Part shown: one piece after another, positions 27,141-34,381 of the stretch | Layout: the number at the start of each line of letters is the position of its first letter | How positions within the stretch are numbered: the stretch's first letter is position 1 | From: Psychroserpens luteus | Lineage (GTDB): Bacteria; Bacteroidota; Bacteroidia; Flavobacteriales; Flavobacteriaceae | Direction: 5' to 3' | Assembly (NCBI RefSeq): GCF_015319355.1 | Contig: NZ_JADILU010000004.1 | Coordinates: 1-64,000, forward strand | DNA: 64,000 bases | Notes under the pieces: generated by a model | Databases searched by the model: none | Told to the model about the DNA's origin: nothing | Seen by the model: only the letters and a program-made list of their open reading frames with translations | Made by a program: the position numbers and the translations under genes

Positions 27141-27823
27141 GTGCTTCCAGAAGTAATTTGAACAATATAAAGTCCAGAACTTCTTAATTTAAGATCATAT
27201 AGTAATTCACCAGAATTATTAATGGTTTCTTTTTTTATGCGCTTTCCTAAAACATCATAGACGCTAAGATTATATTGTCCTTGTTTTAAAAATTTAATAC
27301 TTCCGTTAAGAACTATGATATCATTAGTATTGGTATAATTGTCCACATCCAAAACCGTTGACGAATTAAAACCATAATCTGTTCCTTTTAAATCTGCCGA
27401 CTGTCTAGACAAATCATTTGTAGTAATTAAAAAGTACCAATCAAAAACCTCTGTATTTTCTGGTATTGTTGTCATACTTAAAGTTGCTTCTTCAAAATAT
27501 GTTCTTGTTTTAGGATTAAACGTAGCTATATAATAACCTAAAGTGTTATCATATGTCAAAGGTATCATTTGACCTAGATTAGACACTAAAAACTCGCCAT
27601 CATTATAATCCCAAGTTAATGGATCTGTATCTGTTTGTAAACCTGTGTATAAATATAGATTAGGATTACTCATAGGATCAAAAATGGAATAATCTCCAAA
27701 CTCTCCATACTTAAGCACAAAAGTTCCTGAGTTAATATCACTTGGGTTTGGTTGTAACTCTATTTGAGAAAACCCAAAAAGACAAGTAAAAGAAATAAAT
27801 AAACTAAGTAAAGTTGTTTTCAT
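27110..27823 (-). CDS. Small secreted protein with T9SS sorting domain
   Basis: The 237-aa protein has a signal peptide (1-20, 'LFISFTCLFGFSQ'). The central region of about 130 residues ('EFGDYSIFDPMSNPNLYLYTGLQTD', 'YYIATFNPKTRTYFEEATLSM') looks like the small beta-sandwich found in starch- or carbohydrate-binding secreted proteins of Bacteroidota. A T9SS-type C-terminal domain follows ('GQYNLSVYDVLGKRIKKE', 'RSSGLYIVQITSGSTKKTVKVLKH'). No catalytic residues are evident. Its upstream region carries copy B of the conserved leader element. Confidence 0.85.
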   Translation of the reverse strand: MKTTLLSLFISFTCLFGFSQIELQPNPSDINSGTFVLKYGEFGDYSIFDPMSNPNLYLYTGLQTDTDPLTWDYNDGEFLVSNLGQMIPLTYDNTLGYYIATFNPKTRTYFEEATLSMTTIPENTEVFDWYFLITTNDLSRQSADLKGTDYGFNSSTVLDVDNYTNTNDIIVLNGSIKFLKQGQYNLSVYDVLGKRIKKETINNSGELLYDLKLRSSGLYIVQITSGSTKKTVKVLKH

Positions 27824-27846
27824 GTGTTAATCTTTATTGTTTTAAT

Positions 27847-27910
27847 GGTCACATGCTGTTCGCAATTAATCATCATCTTGGGTGATAAAATTTGGAACAT
27901 GCTCGTTTCA
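27847..27910 (-). promoter_or_regulatory. Conserved leader-like element, copy B
   Basis: The blocks GGTCACATGCTGTTCGC (27847-27863) and CATGCTCGTTTCA (27898-27910) are identical to copy A, with a diverged middle of the same length. ATCA (27872-27875) can pair with TGAT (27883-27886). On the minus strand a TA-N3-TTTG promoter-like box at 27917-27909 abuts the element, so it would be the 5' part of the transcript of the T9SS gene. Confidence 0.5.
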
Positions 27911-28038
27911 AAGTATAAAATCTGGAAATCGAATGTAGTAAAAAAACAATATTTAGTAAAAATTAATAGTTTAAAAGCTTGATATGACTGAGCAAGTTAC
28001 ATTTCCGAAGAAATGATAAGTATTATTCTTAAAAATAA

Positions 28039-28060
28039 ACTTTCAATAATTATTGAAAGT
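28039..28060. promoter_or_regulatory. Perfect 22-bp palindrome, predicted GbsR-type operator (site 1)
   Basis: ACTTTCAATAA and its exact reverse complement TTATTGAAAGT are adjacent. The right half contains the TTG (28053-28055) that is spaced 18 bases from the TATATTTG -7 element, so a bound regulator would block the gene's own promoter. Related palindromes occur at 28624-28645 and 28948-28969. Confidence 0.7.
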
Positions 28061-28081
28061 TTAAAATATTTAATATATTTG
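28053..28081 (+). promoter_or_regulatory. Promoter of the GbsR-type regulator
   Basis: TTG (28053-28055), an 18-base spacer and TATATTTG (28074-28081) fit the Bacteroidota promoter pattern TTG-N17-23-TAnnTTTG. The -33 part is inside the palindrome. The start codon follows 23 bases later. Confidence 0.65.
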
Positions 28082-28104
28082 TCATGTAAAACAAAATTAA
28101 AAAC

Positions 28105-28608
28105 GTGAATTACGACGAAGCTAAAATGAAATTTGTGAGTACTTGGGGAAGCTTAGGTACACTTTGGGGAATCAATAAAGCGATGGCTCAAATACAAGCT
28201 TTGCTTTTTATTTCTACGAAACCATTGTCTATGGAAGATGTTATGGAAGATCTTAAAATTTCTCGTGGTAATACAAGTATGAATTTACGACAGTTAATGG
28301 ATTGGGGAATTGTGACCAAAGAAATCATTCCTGGAGAACGTAAAGAATATTTCACAACAGAAAAAAATGTACAAGAATTAGCTAGAATCATTGCTAAAGA
28401 GCGTAGTCGTAGAGAAATTCAACCTGTTATTAAAGTATTAAAAGAGGTCTCTTCAATTACAGACGACGGAACAGAAAAAACAAGAGAACTCATAAAACAA
28501 ACAAAAGCATTACACGATTTAACTGAAACTGCAGATGATATGATTCATAAAATGGCAACTCAAAAACAAAATTGGATTACTAAGTCTGTACTAAAATTCA
28601 TGAAATAA
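28105..28608 (+). CDS. GbsR/MarR-family transcriptional regulator
   Basis: The 167-aa protein has the winged-helix pattern of the GbsR branch: 'FVSTWGSLGTLWGINKAMAQIQALLFIS', 'PLSMEDVMEDLKISRGNTSMNLRQLMDWGIVTKEIIPGERKEYF', and a helical C-terminal dimerisation part. I read the start as GTG 28105 (GTG AAT TAC GAC), giving MNYDEAKMKF. These proteins repress transport or membrane-related genes. Here the regulator heads a rightward run of small membrane-protein genes. A perfect palindrome overlaps its promoter, and two near-copies lie in front of the next two genes. Confidence 0.9.
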   Translation: MNYDEAKMKFVSTWGSLGTLWGINKAMAQIQALLFISTKPLSMEDVMEDLKISRGNTSMNLRQLMDWGIVTKEIIPGERKEYFTTEKNVQELARIIAKERSRREIQPVIKVLKEVSSITDDGTEKTRELIKQTKALHDLTETADDMIHKMATQKQNWITKSVLKFMK

Positions 28609-28623
28609 AAAAATTTAAACACT

Positions 28624-28645
28624 ACTTTCAATATTTTCTGAAAGT
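28624..28645. promoter_or_regulatory. 22-bp palindrome, site 2
   Basis: ACTTTCAATA (28624-28633) and TGAAAGT (28639-28645) reproduce site 1 with a changed centre. It lies 18 bases before the 92-aa membrane gene. It may be a second operator or an intercistronic hairpin with a 7-bp stem. Confidence 0.6.
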
Positions 28646-28663
28646 TCTATAATACCATAAACT

Positions 28664-28942
28664 ATGAAAACCGTACTCAAAATTTCAAAAGTCATTAATA
28701 TTCTTGCATTATGTTGTTTAATTGGTCTGGCTTATGGCTTGGTCTTAACAGGAATTCTTCAGGTTTTAGCTGCAATTTTATTTTTTATCGCATTTCCGAA
28801 GGAAAAATTAATCTACATCTATTTCGCTTTTGTCGCATTCTTTTTTCTAGTGTGGGAAGGAAATCCTTTTGGATGGCAATTTATATTTCCATTGGGTTTG
28901 ATGATACTTCTTACCTATACAATCCATACTAAAAAAATTTAA
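28664..28942 (+). CDS. Small membrane protein, unknown function
   Basis: The 92-aa protein has three hydrophobic helices (about residues 10-25, 28-43 and 48-60) plus a fourth near the C-terminus, with only short loops ('FPKEKLIY', 'EGNPFGWQF') and a basic tail ('HTKKI'). I recognise no family. It is the first gene after the GbsR regulator and sits between palindrome sites 2 and 3. Another reading frame also spans this stretch, but the chosen frame has the better start (ATG 28664) and a membrane-protein composition. Confidence 0.68.
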   Translation: MKTVLKISKVINILALCCLIGLAYGLVLTGILQVLAAILFFIAFPKEKLIYIYFAFVAFFFLVWEGNPFGWQFIFPLGLMILLTYTIHTKKI

Positions 28943-28947
28943 AACTC

Positions 28948-28969
28948 ACTTTCAATATTTTCTGAAAGT
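28948..28969. promoter_or_regulatory. 22-bp palindrome, site 3
   Basis: This copy is identical to site 2 over all 22 bases and also shares the following TT and AAA. It lies 15 bases before the 117-aa membrane gene. A weaker half site (ACTTTCAATCATGG, 29360-29373) overlaps the start codon of the next gene. Confidence 0.6.
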
Positions 28970-28984
28970 TTAAAACAACAAATA

Positions 28985-29338
28985 ATGAACTACAACATCC
29001 TCACATATTGCATTTACCTACCAATCATCGCTGTGATTATGGTAAAAGTTGGGTGGATGTTTTACACACATGGCGAAGTATTTCTATTGCATTTATATAA
29101 GCAAGATGAAACTATTGTAAAACCAATCAATAATCTTTTACTGATTGGCTACTATCTCACTAATCTGGGTTATGCAATTATCACACTTGCTTATTGGGAA
29201 AAAGTCAATAATCTAACCGAAACGTTAAGCACTTTAAGCCATCATTTAGGAATCATAATCATTGGCTTAGCAGTTTTGCATTACAACAATGTACTCTGCC
29301 TTAACTATCTCGTAAAATCAAAAAAACAAAAACAATAA
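28985..29338 (+). CDS. Small membrane protein, paralogue of the next gene
   Basis: This 117-aa protein has three predicted membrane segments: 'YCIYLPIIAVIMVKVGWMF', 'NLLLIGYYLTNLGYAIITLAY' and 'LGIIIIGLAVLHYNNVLCL'. It aligns along its length with the following 137-aa protein: Y.IYLPI near the start, 'NGK/HGEVF' after helix 1, 'NLLLIGYYLTNLGYA' against 'KLFEIGFYLINIGWA', and 'LGIIIIGLAV' against 'GGFSIYLGVM'. The pair is therefore a tandem duplication. The family is not recognised. Start ATG 28985 follows palindrome site 3. Confidence 0.72.
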   Translation: MNYNILTYCIYLPIIAVIMVKVGWMFYTHGEVFLLHLYKQDETIVKPINNLLLIGYYLTNLGYAIITLAYWEKVNNLTETLSTLSHHLGIIIIGLAVLHYNNVLCLNYLVKSKKQKQ

Positions 29339-29369
29339 ACTTAAATAATAAATCTAAAAACTTTCAATC

Positions 29370-29783
29370 ATGGAAAATTCTAAAATCATCATCGGTTACC
29401 TCATCTATTTACCAATCGTCATTATACTCACAATTTATGTGTCTAAAATGCTATTCAAAAATGGTAAATACTTTATGCTAGATATTTTTAAAGGTCAAGA
29501 AGACATTGCTTTAGCAACCAATAAACTCTTTGAAATTGGTTTCTATCTTATCAATATTGGTTGGGCTTTACTCATTTTAAAGATTAGTTATTCTAGTTCT
29601 TCGGAAATGAGCTCACAAACACTAATCGAGATTTTGAGTAAAAAAATTGGAGGCTTTTCTATCTATTTGGGCGTGATGTTATTCATCAATTTATTCTTCT
29701 TTTTTAGAGGACGTCGCAAATCTAGACAGAGCTTTAAAAAAGTAATAAAGACACCTGTTTATGATGTAAGAGATGAACAGTAA
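29370..29783 (+). CDS. Small membrane protein, paralogue of the previous gene
   Basis: The 137-aa protein shares three membrane segments and loop motifs with its upstream neighbour ('GYLIYLPIVIILTIYVSKMLFKNG', 'LATNKLFEIGFYLINIGWALLIL') and adds a basic C-terminal tail ('FRGRRKSRQSFKKVIK'). No catalytic or metal-binding residues stand out. The start codon lies within a degenerate copy of the palindrome half-site. It may form a heteromer with the upstream paralogue, an inference from duplication and operon position only. Octamer CTTCGGAA is at 29599. Confidence 0.72.
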   Translation: MENSKIIIGYLIYLPIVIILTIYVSKMLFKNGKYFMLDIFKGQEDIALATNKLFEIGFYLINIGWALLILKISYSSSSEMSSQTLIEILSKKIGGFSIYLGVMLFINLFFFFRGRRKSRQSFKKVIKTPVYDVRDEQ

Positions 29784-29819
29784 ATATTAAATGAAGTCAA
29801 AATTGAAAAATTAATTATC

Positions 29820-30155
29820 ATGAAAATTCTACATTACACTAACGTCATATTTTACCTCACAACACTAAGTGTTTATATATTTTGTGATGTAGCAACTGGA
29901 TTAGTTTTTCAATTTTTCTTCGGAATCATACAACTTTTATACTTTTTAATATCTAAAAACAGAGTCAAATCTGAGAGCATCAAAAAACATTTACGATTAT
30001 ATATTGCTTTAGTAGGATTGAACTTTTTGGCTCTTGCAATATTATTTAATATTAGTCCATATGCTCCTACTCTACCTATTATAGTTTTAATAGGATTACC
30101 AATGTCAATAGCAACCTATTTTGTTTACATCACCTATTTAATTCAGAAACAATGA
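29820..30155 (+). CDS. Small four-helix membrane protein, unknown function
   Basis: The 111-aa protein is almost wholly hydrophobic, with four helices (about residues 8-22, 25-42, 58-76 and 82-105) and a basic loop ('ISKNRVKSESIKKHLR'). No family is recognised. Its stop overlaps the start of the DCC-domain gene by four bases (ATGA), so the two are translationally coupled within the GbsR-headed cluster. Confidence 0.7.
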   Translation: MKILHYTNVIFYLTTLSVYIFCDVATGLVFQFFFGIIQLLYFLISKNRVKSESIKKHLRLYIALVGLNFLALAILFNISPYAPTLPIIVLIGLPMSIATYFVYITYLIQKQ

Positions 30156-30976
30156 AAACACTAGAAAACCACACTTTGCTTTATGATGAAGATTGTCCGT
30201 TATGTCAAGTCTACACCTCTGGTTTTATAAAAACTGGGATGTTAGACCGAAACGGAAGACAGCCATACAGCACAATTTCTACGGAAAACCAAAATTTCAT
30301 CAACCTTGAACGTGCATCAAATGAAATCGCTTTGGTAGACACCAAAAATAAAACGGTGATTTATGGAATTGATAGTTTGTTGAAAGTTCTCGGATTTAGA
30401 TTCCCAATAATTGAAAAAATTGGACATATAAAACCTGTGAAATTTCTATTAAAAAAGTTGTATTCCTTTATTTCATATAACCGTAAAGTGATTATTCCAA
30501 GTGAGAAAAACAAATCAGAACAATTGCAATGCTTACCAAGTTTCAATGTGAAGTATCGTTTGCTTTATATTCTATTTTCTGTAGTTGTGACGATGTTTAC
30601 CCTATTTCATTTTTCTAAAAACATCACCACTTTACCGCATGGATCTTTAATGAGAGAAGGTTTTATAACTATTGGGCAATTGGTGTTTCAAGGATTGCTT
30701 ATCTATAAATTAGATAAGAAAATGATTCTTAATTACTTCGGAAATTTGATGACCATCTCACTCATGGGCAGTTTGATGTTATTACCTTTACTCATCATAA
30801 ATTGGATGGTTCAAATTCATGAAATCATCTTTTTAATAGGATTTGGAATAACAGTCTTAATCATGTTTATTGAACATTTTAGACGAATTAAACTGCTCAA
30901 ATTACCGCGTTTTCTAACGTATACTTGGGTCCTTTACAGAGTACTAATTTTATTAACCATTCTAATTTTAAACTAA
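30152..30976 (+). CDS. DCC-type thiol-disulfide oxidoreductase-like membrane protein
   Basis: The 274-aa protein opens with 'LLYDEDCPLCQVYTSGF', the DxxCPxC signature of the DCC1-like (DUF393) family, in a segment resembling a thioredoxin-like fold. A soluble domain to about residue 125 is followed by four or more membrane helices (for example 'LLYILFSVVVTMFTLFHF', 'GNLMTISLMGSLMLLPLLIINWMV', 'YTWVLYRVLILLTILIL'). The CxxC suggests redox chemistry at the membrane. The membrane extension is longer than in plain DCC proteins. It overlaps the upstream gene (ATGA) and the downstream epimerase (TAATG), so it is clearly part of one operon. Confidence 0.85.
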   Translation: MKTLENHTLLYDEDCPLCQVYTSGFIKTGMLDRNGRQPYSTISTENQNFINLERASNEIALVDTKNKTVIYGIDSLLKVLGFRFPIIEKIGHIKPVKFLLKKLYSFISYNRKVIIPSEKNKSEQLQCLPSFNVKYRLLYILFSVVVTMFTLFHFSKNITTLPHGSLMREGFITIGQLVFQGLLIYKLDKKMILNYFGNLMTISLMGSLMLLPLLIINWMVQIHEIIFLIGFGITVLIMFIEHFRRIKLLKLPRFLTYTWVLYRVLILLTILILN

Positions 30977-31878
30977 TGACAACAATAACAATAGCTGGTG
31001 GTAGTGGATTTCTAGGACAAGTTCTAGAAGACTACTTTACAAAAAAAGGAGATACAGTTTACATATTAACAAGAACAGTAAAACGTAAAAATAACATCTA
31101 TTGGAATGCTAAAGATCTTGAAGATTGGACAAAAACTTTAGAGCAAACCGATGTACTCATAAATCTCACAGGGAAATCTGTAGATTGTAGATATACCGAA
31201 GACAATAAACAACAAATTCTCAACTCTCGTATAGATTCTACTCATGCTTTAGGATTAGCAATTAATCTTTGTGAGAATCCGCCAAAAATTTGGTTCAACT
31301 CTTCTACTGCGACAATTTACAGACATTCTACAGACAAACAAATGACTGAAGCAACTGGAGAAATTGGTGATAACTTCTCAATGAATATTGCTAAATCTTG
31401 GGAAAAAGCGTTTTACTCTATCACAAATCCTAAAACTAGAAAAATTGCTTTGAGAACTTCTATCGTCATGGGAAAACATGGAGGAGCAACTGAGCCTTTA
31501 AAAAATCTCGTTAAATTTGGTTTAGGAGGAAGACAAGCCTCAGGAAATCAAAAAGTGAGTTGGATTCATGAACTAGATTTCGCAAGAGCTATAGAATTTT
31601 TAATTGACAATGAGAAACTTGATGGGAATTTCAATTTAGCAGTTCCTAAGCCTACAGACAATAAAACGTTGATGTCTTCTTTTAGAAAAGTGATGCATGT
31701 CCCTTTTGGGATTCCTCAACCAGAATGGCTCATTAAATTTGGAGCAAAACTCATTGGTACTGAACCCGAACTGGTTTTAAAAAGTAGAAATGTAATTCCG
31801 GAGCGATTATTAAACAGTGGGTTTAAATTCATACATTCTGATATTGAAATTGCGCTAGATGATTTAATAAACTCATAA
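30976..31878 (+). CDS. TIGR01777-family NAD-dependent epimerase/oxidoreductase
   Basis: I choose ATG 30976, which overlaps the previous stop as TAATG and begins MTTITIAGGSGFLGQVL, exactly at the Rossmann fold GGSGFLG. Starts further upstream would only extend through the neighbouring gene. The 300-aa protein continues with 'LINLTGKSVDCRYTEDNKQQILNSRIDSTHAL', 'WFNSSTATIYRHSTDKQMTE' and 'SWIHELDFARAIEFLIDN', matching the YfcH/SulA-like TIGR01777 family. The substrate is unknown. In many bacteria this family clusters with DUF2071 or light/stress genes, which agrees with the DUF2071 gene next door. Confidence 0.93.
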   Translation: MTTITIAGGSGFLGQVLEDYFTKKGDTVYILTRTVKRKNNIYWNAKDLEDWTKTLEQTDVLINLTGKSVDCRYTEDNKQQILNSRIDSTHALGLAINLCENPPKIWFNSSTATIYRHSTDKQMTEATGEIGDNFSMNIAKSWEKAFYSITNPKTRKIALRTSIVMGKHGGATEPLKNLVKFGLGGRQASGNQKVSWIHELDFARAIEFLIDNEKLDGNFNLAVPKPTDNKTLMSSFRKVMHVPFGIPQPEWLIKFGAKLIGTEPELVLKSRNVIPERLLNSGFKFIHSDIEIALDDLINS

Positions 31879-31880
31879 TC

Positions 31881-32579
31881 ATGACATTTTTAAAAGCCTA
31901 CTGGAAAAATCTAATCCTTATCAATTACGAAGTAGATCCAAAAATCCTAGAACCATTTGTACCATTAGGAACAAAGCTTGACAGTTACAATGGTAAATAC
32001 TTTGTGAGTATTGTAGGATTCCTATTTATGGACACCAAAGTGCTAGGTATAAAATTACCATATCATGTCAATTTTGAGGAGATTAACCTGAGATTTTATG
32101 TGCAACGAAATGGAGAACGTGGTGTCGTTTTTATAAAAGAAATTGTACCAAAACCATTAATTACGTTAGTCGCTAATTCCATATATCACGAGCATTATTT
32201 TACTGCGGAAATGAAACATCATTGGACAGAAAGTGAGCACTCAAAAAGCTTTGAATATCAATGGAAACTAGGAAATAAGTGGCAATCCATTTCAGTAGAA
32301 ACTGAAACAGAATATACATCAATCTCAGAAGATTCAGAAGAACAATTTATTACAGAGCATTACTTTGGATACACAAAACACAAGAACAAAACTTTTGAGT
32401 ATGAAGTTGTTCATCCTACATGGCGACAATTAAAAGTCAAAAATCACAATATTAATATAGATTTTGAAAATAATTATGGTATTCAATTCAAACACCTAAA
32501 AAACGTTAGACCAACATCTATTATCCTTGCTGAAGGCTCTGAAGTTAGTGTGAAAAACAAAAAAACCATACATAAGTGA
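31881..32579 (+). CDS. DUF2071 (YqjF-like) protein
   Basis: The 232-aa protein matches DUF2071: 'WKNLILINYEVDPKILEPFVPLGTKLDSYNGKYFVSIVGFLF', 'INLRFYVQRNGERGVVFIKEIVPKPL' and 'TEHYFGYTKHKNKTFEYEVVHPTW'. The fold is acetoacetate-decarboxylase-like, but no reaction is established for the family. It starts two bases after the epimerase and is the last gene of the GbsR-headed run. The next gene, an ECF sigma factor, has its own promoter-like box. Confidence 0.87.
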   Translation: MTFLKAYWKNLILINYEVDPKILEPFVPLGTKLDSYNGKYFVSIVGFLFMDTKVLGIKLPYHVNFEEINLRFYVQRNGERGVVFIKEIVPKPLITLVANSIYHEHYFTAEMKHHWTESEHSKSFEYQWKLGNKWQSISVETETEYTSISEDSEEQFITEHYFGYTKHKNKTFEYEVVHPTWRQLKVKNHNINIDFENNYGIQFKHLKNVRPTSIILAEGSEVSVKNKKTIHK

Positions 32580-32617
32580 TTCATTAGAATTACTCATTTA
32601 TTTACATTATTTTTGAT

Positions 32618-32625
32618 TTAATATT
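32618..32625 (+). promoter_or_regulatory. -7 element for the ECF sigma/anti-sigma pair
   Basis: TATTTTTG matches TAnnTTTG and lies 13 bases before the sigma-factor start codon. No good -33 TTG was found, and the implied leader is short, so this is tentative. Confidence 0.35.
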
Positions 32626-32638
32626 TTTTCAGAAACAA

Positions 32639-33190
32639 ATGCCAAAACACATTATCGATCCTAATCAATGGATTAAACTATATTCCGATTATCTTTTTAA
32701 TTACACCATCACTCGTGTGAATGACAGAGAAATTGCTCAAGATTTAGTTCAAGACACTTTTGTCGCTGGTTTAAAATCTATGAAAAATTTTAAAGGAGAA
32801 GCAAGTGAACGTACGTGGCTCATTTCGATATTAAAAAGAAAAATTATAGATCATTACCGTAAAATTAATTCTAACAAAGGTAAAGCTGAAGTAAGAATGT
32901 CATATAGTAGTGACGAAAATGAAGGCGATTGGCTAGAAGAGCGTGTTGCAGATCCTTTTGATAAAACCGCAGAAGACACCATTGAGAATACAGAATTAGG
33001 TATGGCAATTGACGATTGCTTGGACAAATTACCAGAAAAACAGGCTAAAGTTTTTAAGATGAAAACACTTTTAAACTATGAAACTGAAGCGATTTGTAAT
33101 GAATTAGAAATCACTGCGTCTAACCTATGGGTAATCATTCATAGAGCTAGAACCGCTATGGCTGCTTGCATGGAAAAAAATTGGTTTTAA
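32639..33190 (+). CDS. ECF-type RNA polymerase sigma factor
   Basis: The 183-aa protein carries sigma region 2 ('YLFNYTITRVNDREIAQDLVQDTFVAGLKSMKNFKGEASERTWLISILKRKIIDHYRK') and region 4 ('CLDKLPEKQAKVFKMKTLLNYETEAICNELEITASNLWVIIHRARTAM'), the two core domains of ECF factors. The stop is two bases before the small zinc-motif gene, the expected partner anti-sigma. It probably directs a stress regulon. The neighbouring GbsR cluster is a candidate target, but that is only positional. Confidence 0.93.
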   Translation: MPKHIIDPNQWIKLYSDYLFNYTITRVNDREIAQDLVQDTFVAGLKSMKNFKGEASERTWLISILKRKIIDHYRKINSNKGKAEVRMSYSSDENEGDWLEERVADPFDKTAEDTIENTELGMAIDDCLDKLPEKQAKVFKMKTLLNYETEAICNELEITASNLWVIIHRARTAMAACMEKNWF

Positions 33191-33192
33191 TT

Positions 33193-33444
33193 ATGAGTAA
33201 AATGAAGTTAAAGTGTCGCGAAGCAAATCATATCTGTGACAAAGCTCAGTATAAAGAAGCTAACCTTTGGGAAAAGATCGTACTTAATATACATTTAATT
33301 TACTGTCGTGCTTGTCGTAAGTATTCTAGTAAAAATGGAAAATTAACTAAGTTAATGAAAAATCCAAAAGTAGAAACAATGGAGGCTTCTGCTAAAGAAC
33401 AATTAAACGCTGCTTTTCAAAAAGAATTAGCGAATCATAAATAG
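33193..33444 (+). CDS. Small zinc-motif anti-sigma factor-like protein
   Basis: I place the start at ATG 33193, two bases after the sigma stop; an earlier in-frame ATG at 33166 would overlap the sigma gene. The 83-aa protein contains HLIYCRAC, the HxxxCxxC motif of zinc-binding anti-sigma domains, with an upstream 'CREANHICDKAQ' that may supply a further ligand. No membrane helix is present, so it would be a cytoplasmic, possibly redox-sensitive, inhibitor. The 3' end overlaps the convergent UbiA-like gene by 18 bases. Confidence 0.8.
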   Translation: MSKMKLKCREANHICDKAQYKEANLWEKIVLNIHLIYCRACRKYSSKNGKLTKLMKNPKVETMEASAKEQLNAAFQKELANHK

Positions 33445-34260
33445 GATTCCCAACCAAACTAAGGGTAAACTCTCCACCCAAAACGCACTATAATATTTAC
33501 TTTGATTTTGTTTAGAAAAAACTAAAAATAATAGTGTGATTGATGAAATTATAAAATAACTTGCTAAAACGGTAGTATTGATATCGTCTTTAAAATAATT
33601 AAGAAGATAAAATACAATCAATAAAAACAAACCAACAAGTTTGGTTTGCTTCACTCCTATTTTCTGCGGAATAGTCGCCAATTTCAAACTATCATAGTTT
33701 AGGTCTCTAATCTCAAAAGGAAACATCAATACCAACACAAAAATAAAGCGCTGAATAGCTATAATTATAATATCATCTGTGATATCAAATTCATTATTGA
33801 GTAAAGGCAAGAAAACAGTAACACCTGTCCATACCACTGCAATTATATAGACTTTGAGTCCACCAATACTGCGTAAGTTCTTTTTCTTGTCTAAAAAGAT
33901 TTTTTTAGGAATAATAGGAATCGCGTATAAAAATGTTGCCAGCCCAAAAACACCAATATAAATTAATGTATTAAGCTCTAGTTTGAGAGCAAAATAACCC
34001 ATTATCACAAAACAAATTCCAGAAAACACTTGAATCATTTTTAACCACTTAGCTAAACTTCGATGATGAAATTTTGCTAATCCAAAATACTTCACAAAAT
34101 TATACCCAGTTATAGATGCGAAAAAAATAAAATAAAGTACATTTTCATCGTACTCCATATCAAATTGCAATAGCGTAACCCATGACAATGCAAACACTGC
34201 TAAAGCAACATGGATGCTACTATAGATGTAGAAATCAAAAATGGTTTTAAGGGCACGCAT
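33427..34260 (-). CDS. UbiA-like integral membrane protein
   Basis: The 277-aa protein has about eight membrane helices. 'GYNFVKYFGLAKFHHRSLAKW' occupies the place of the first UbiA aspartate motif (NDxxD), and 'FPFEIRDLNYDSLKLATIPQKIGVKQT' matches the second (DxxxD followed by a T.P..G stretch). The first Asp pair is absent, so it may be a divergent prenyltransferase or a non-catalytic relative. It is annotated in many Flavobacteriaceae simply as a UbiA-like hypothetical protein. It shares the divergent gap 34261-34381 with gcvP. Confidence 0.72.
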   Translation of the reverse strand: MRALKTIFDFYIYSSIHVALAVFALSWVTLLQFDMEYDENVLYFIFFASITGYNFVKYFGLAKFHHRSLAKWLKMIQVFSGICFVIMGYFALKLELNTLIYIGVFGLATFLYAIPIIPKKIFLDKKKNLRSIGGLKVYIIAVVWTGVTVFLPLLNNEFDITDDIIIIAIQRFIFVLVLMFPFEIRDLNYDSLKLATIPQKIGVKQTKLVGLFLLIVFYLLNYFKDDINTTVLASYFIISSITLLFLVFSKQNQSKYYSAFWVESLPLVWLGILFMIR

Positions 34261-34346
34261 TGTACAAAAATAGTCAAACTGTTAATAACCCATAATTTTG
34301 GTTGAAAAGTTTCATTTTCATTAACAATAAAAGTACAAGAATTCAT

Positions 34347-34354
34347 TAATTTTG
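34347..34354 (+). promoter_or_regulatory. -7 promoter element for gcvP
   Basis: TAATTTTG matches TAnnTTTG and lies 27 bases before the gcvP start codon at 34382. A GTG/TTG upstream of it was not unambiguous, so only the -7 box is claimed. Confidence 0.55.
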
Positions 34355-34381
34355 CTAAACAAACACAACTCAAATAATTTG

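Noticed and set aside
28711-28932. A second frame overlapping the 92-aa membrane gene on the same strand
   Set aside because: The frame starting at 28664 has the better start position and a consistent membrane topology; the overlapping frame gives a mixed, implausible peptide.
33427-34260. Naming the UbiA-like protein a specific prenyltransferase such as MenA
   Set aside because: The first aspartate motif is missing and no menaquinone genes adjoin it, so a specific reaction is not supported.
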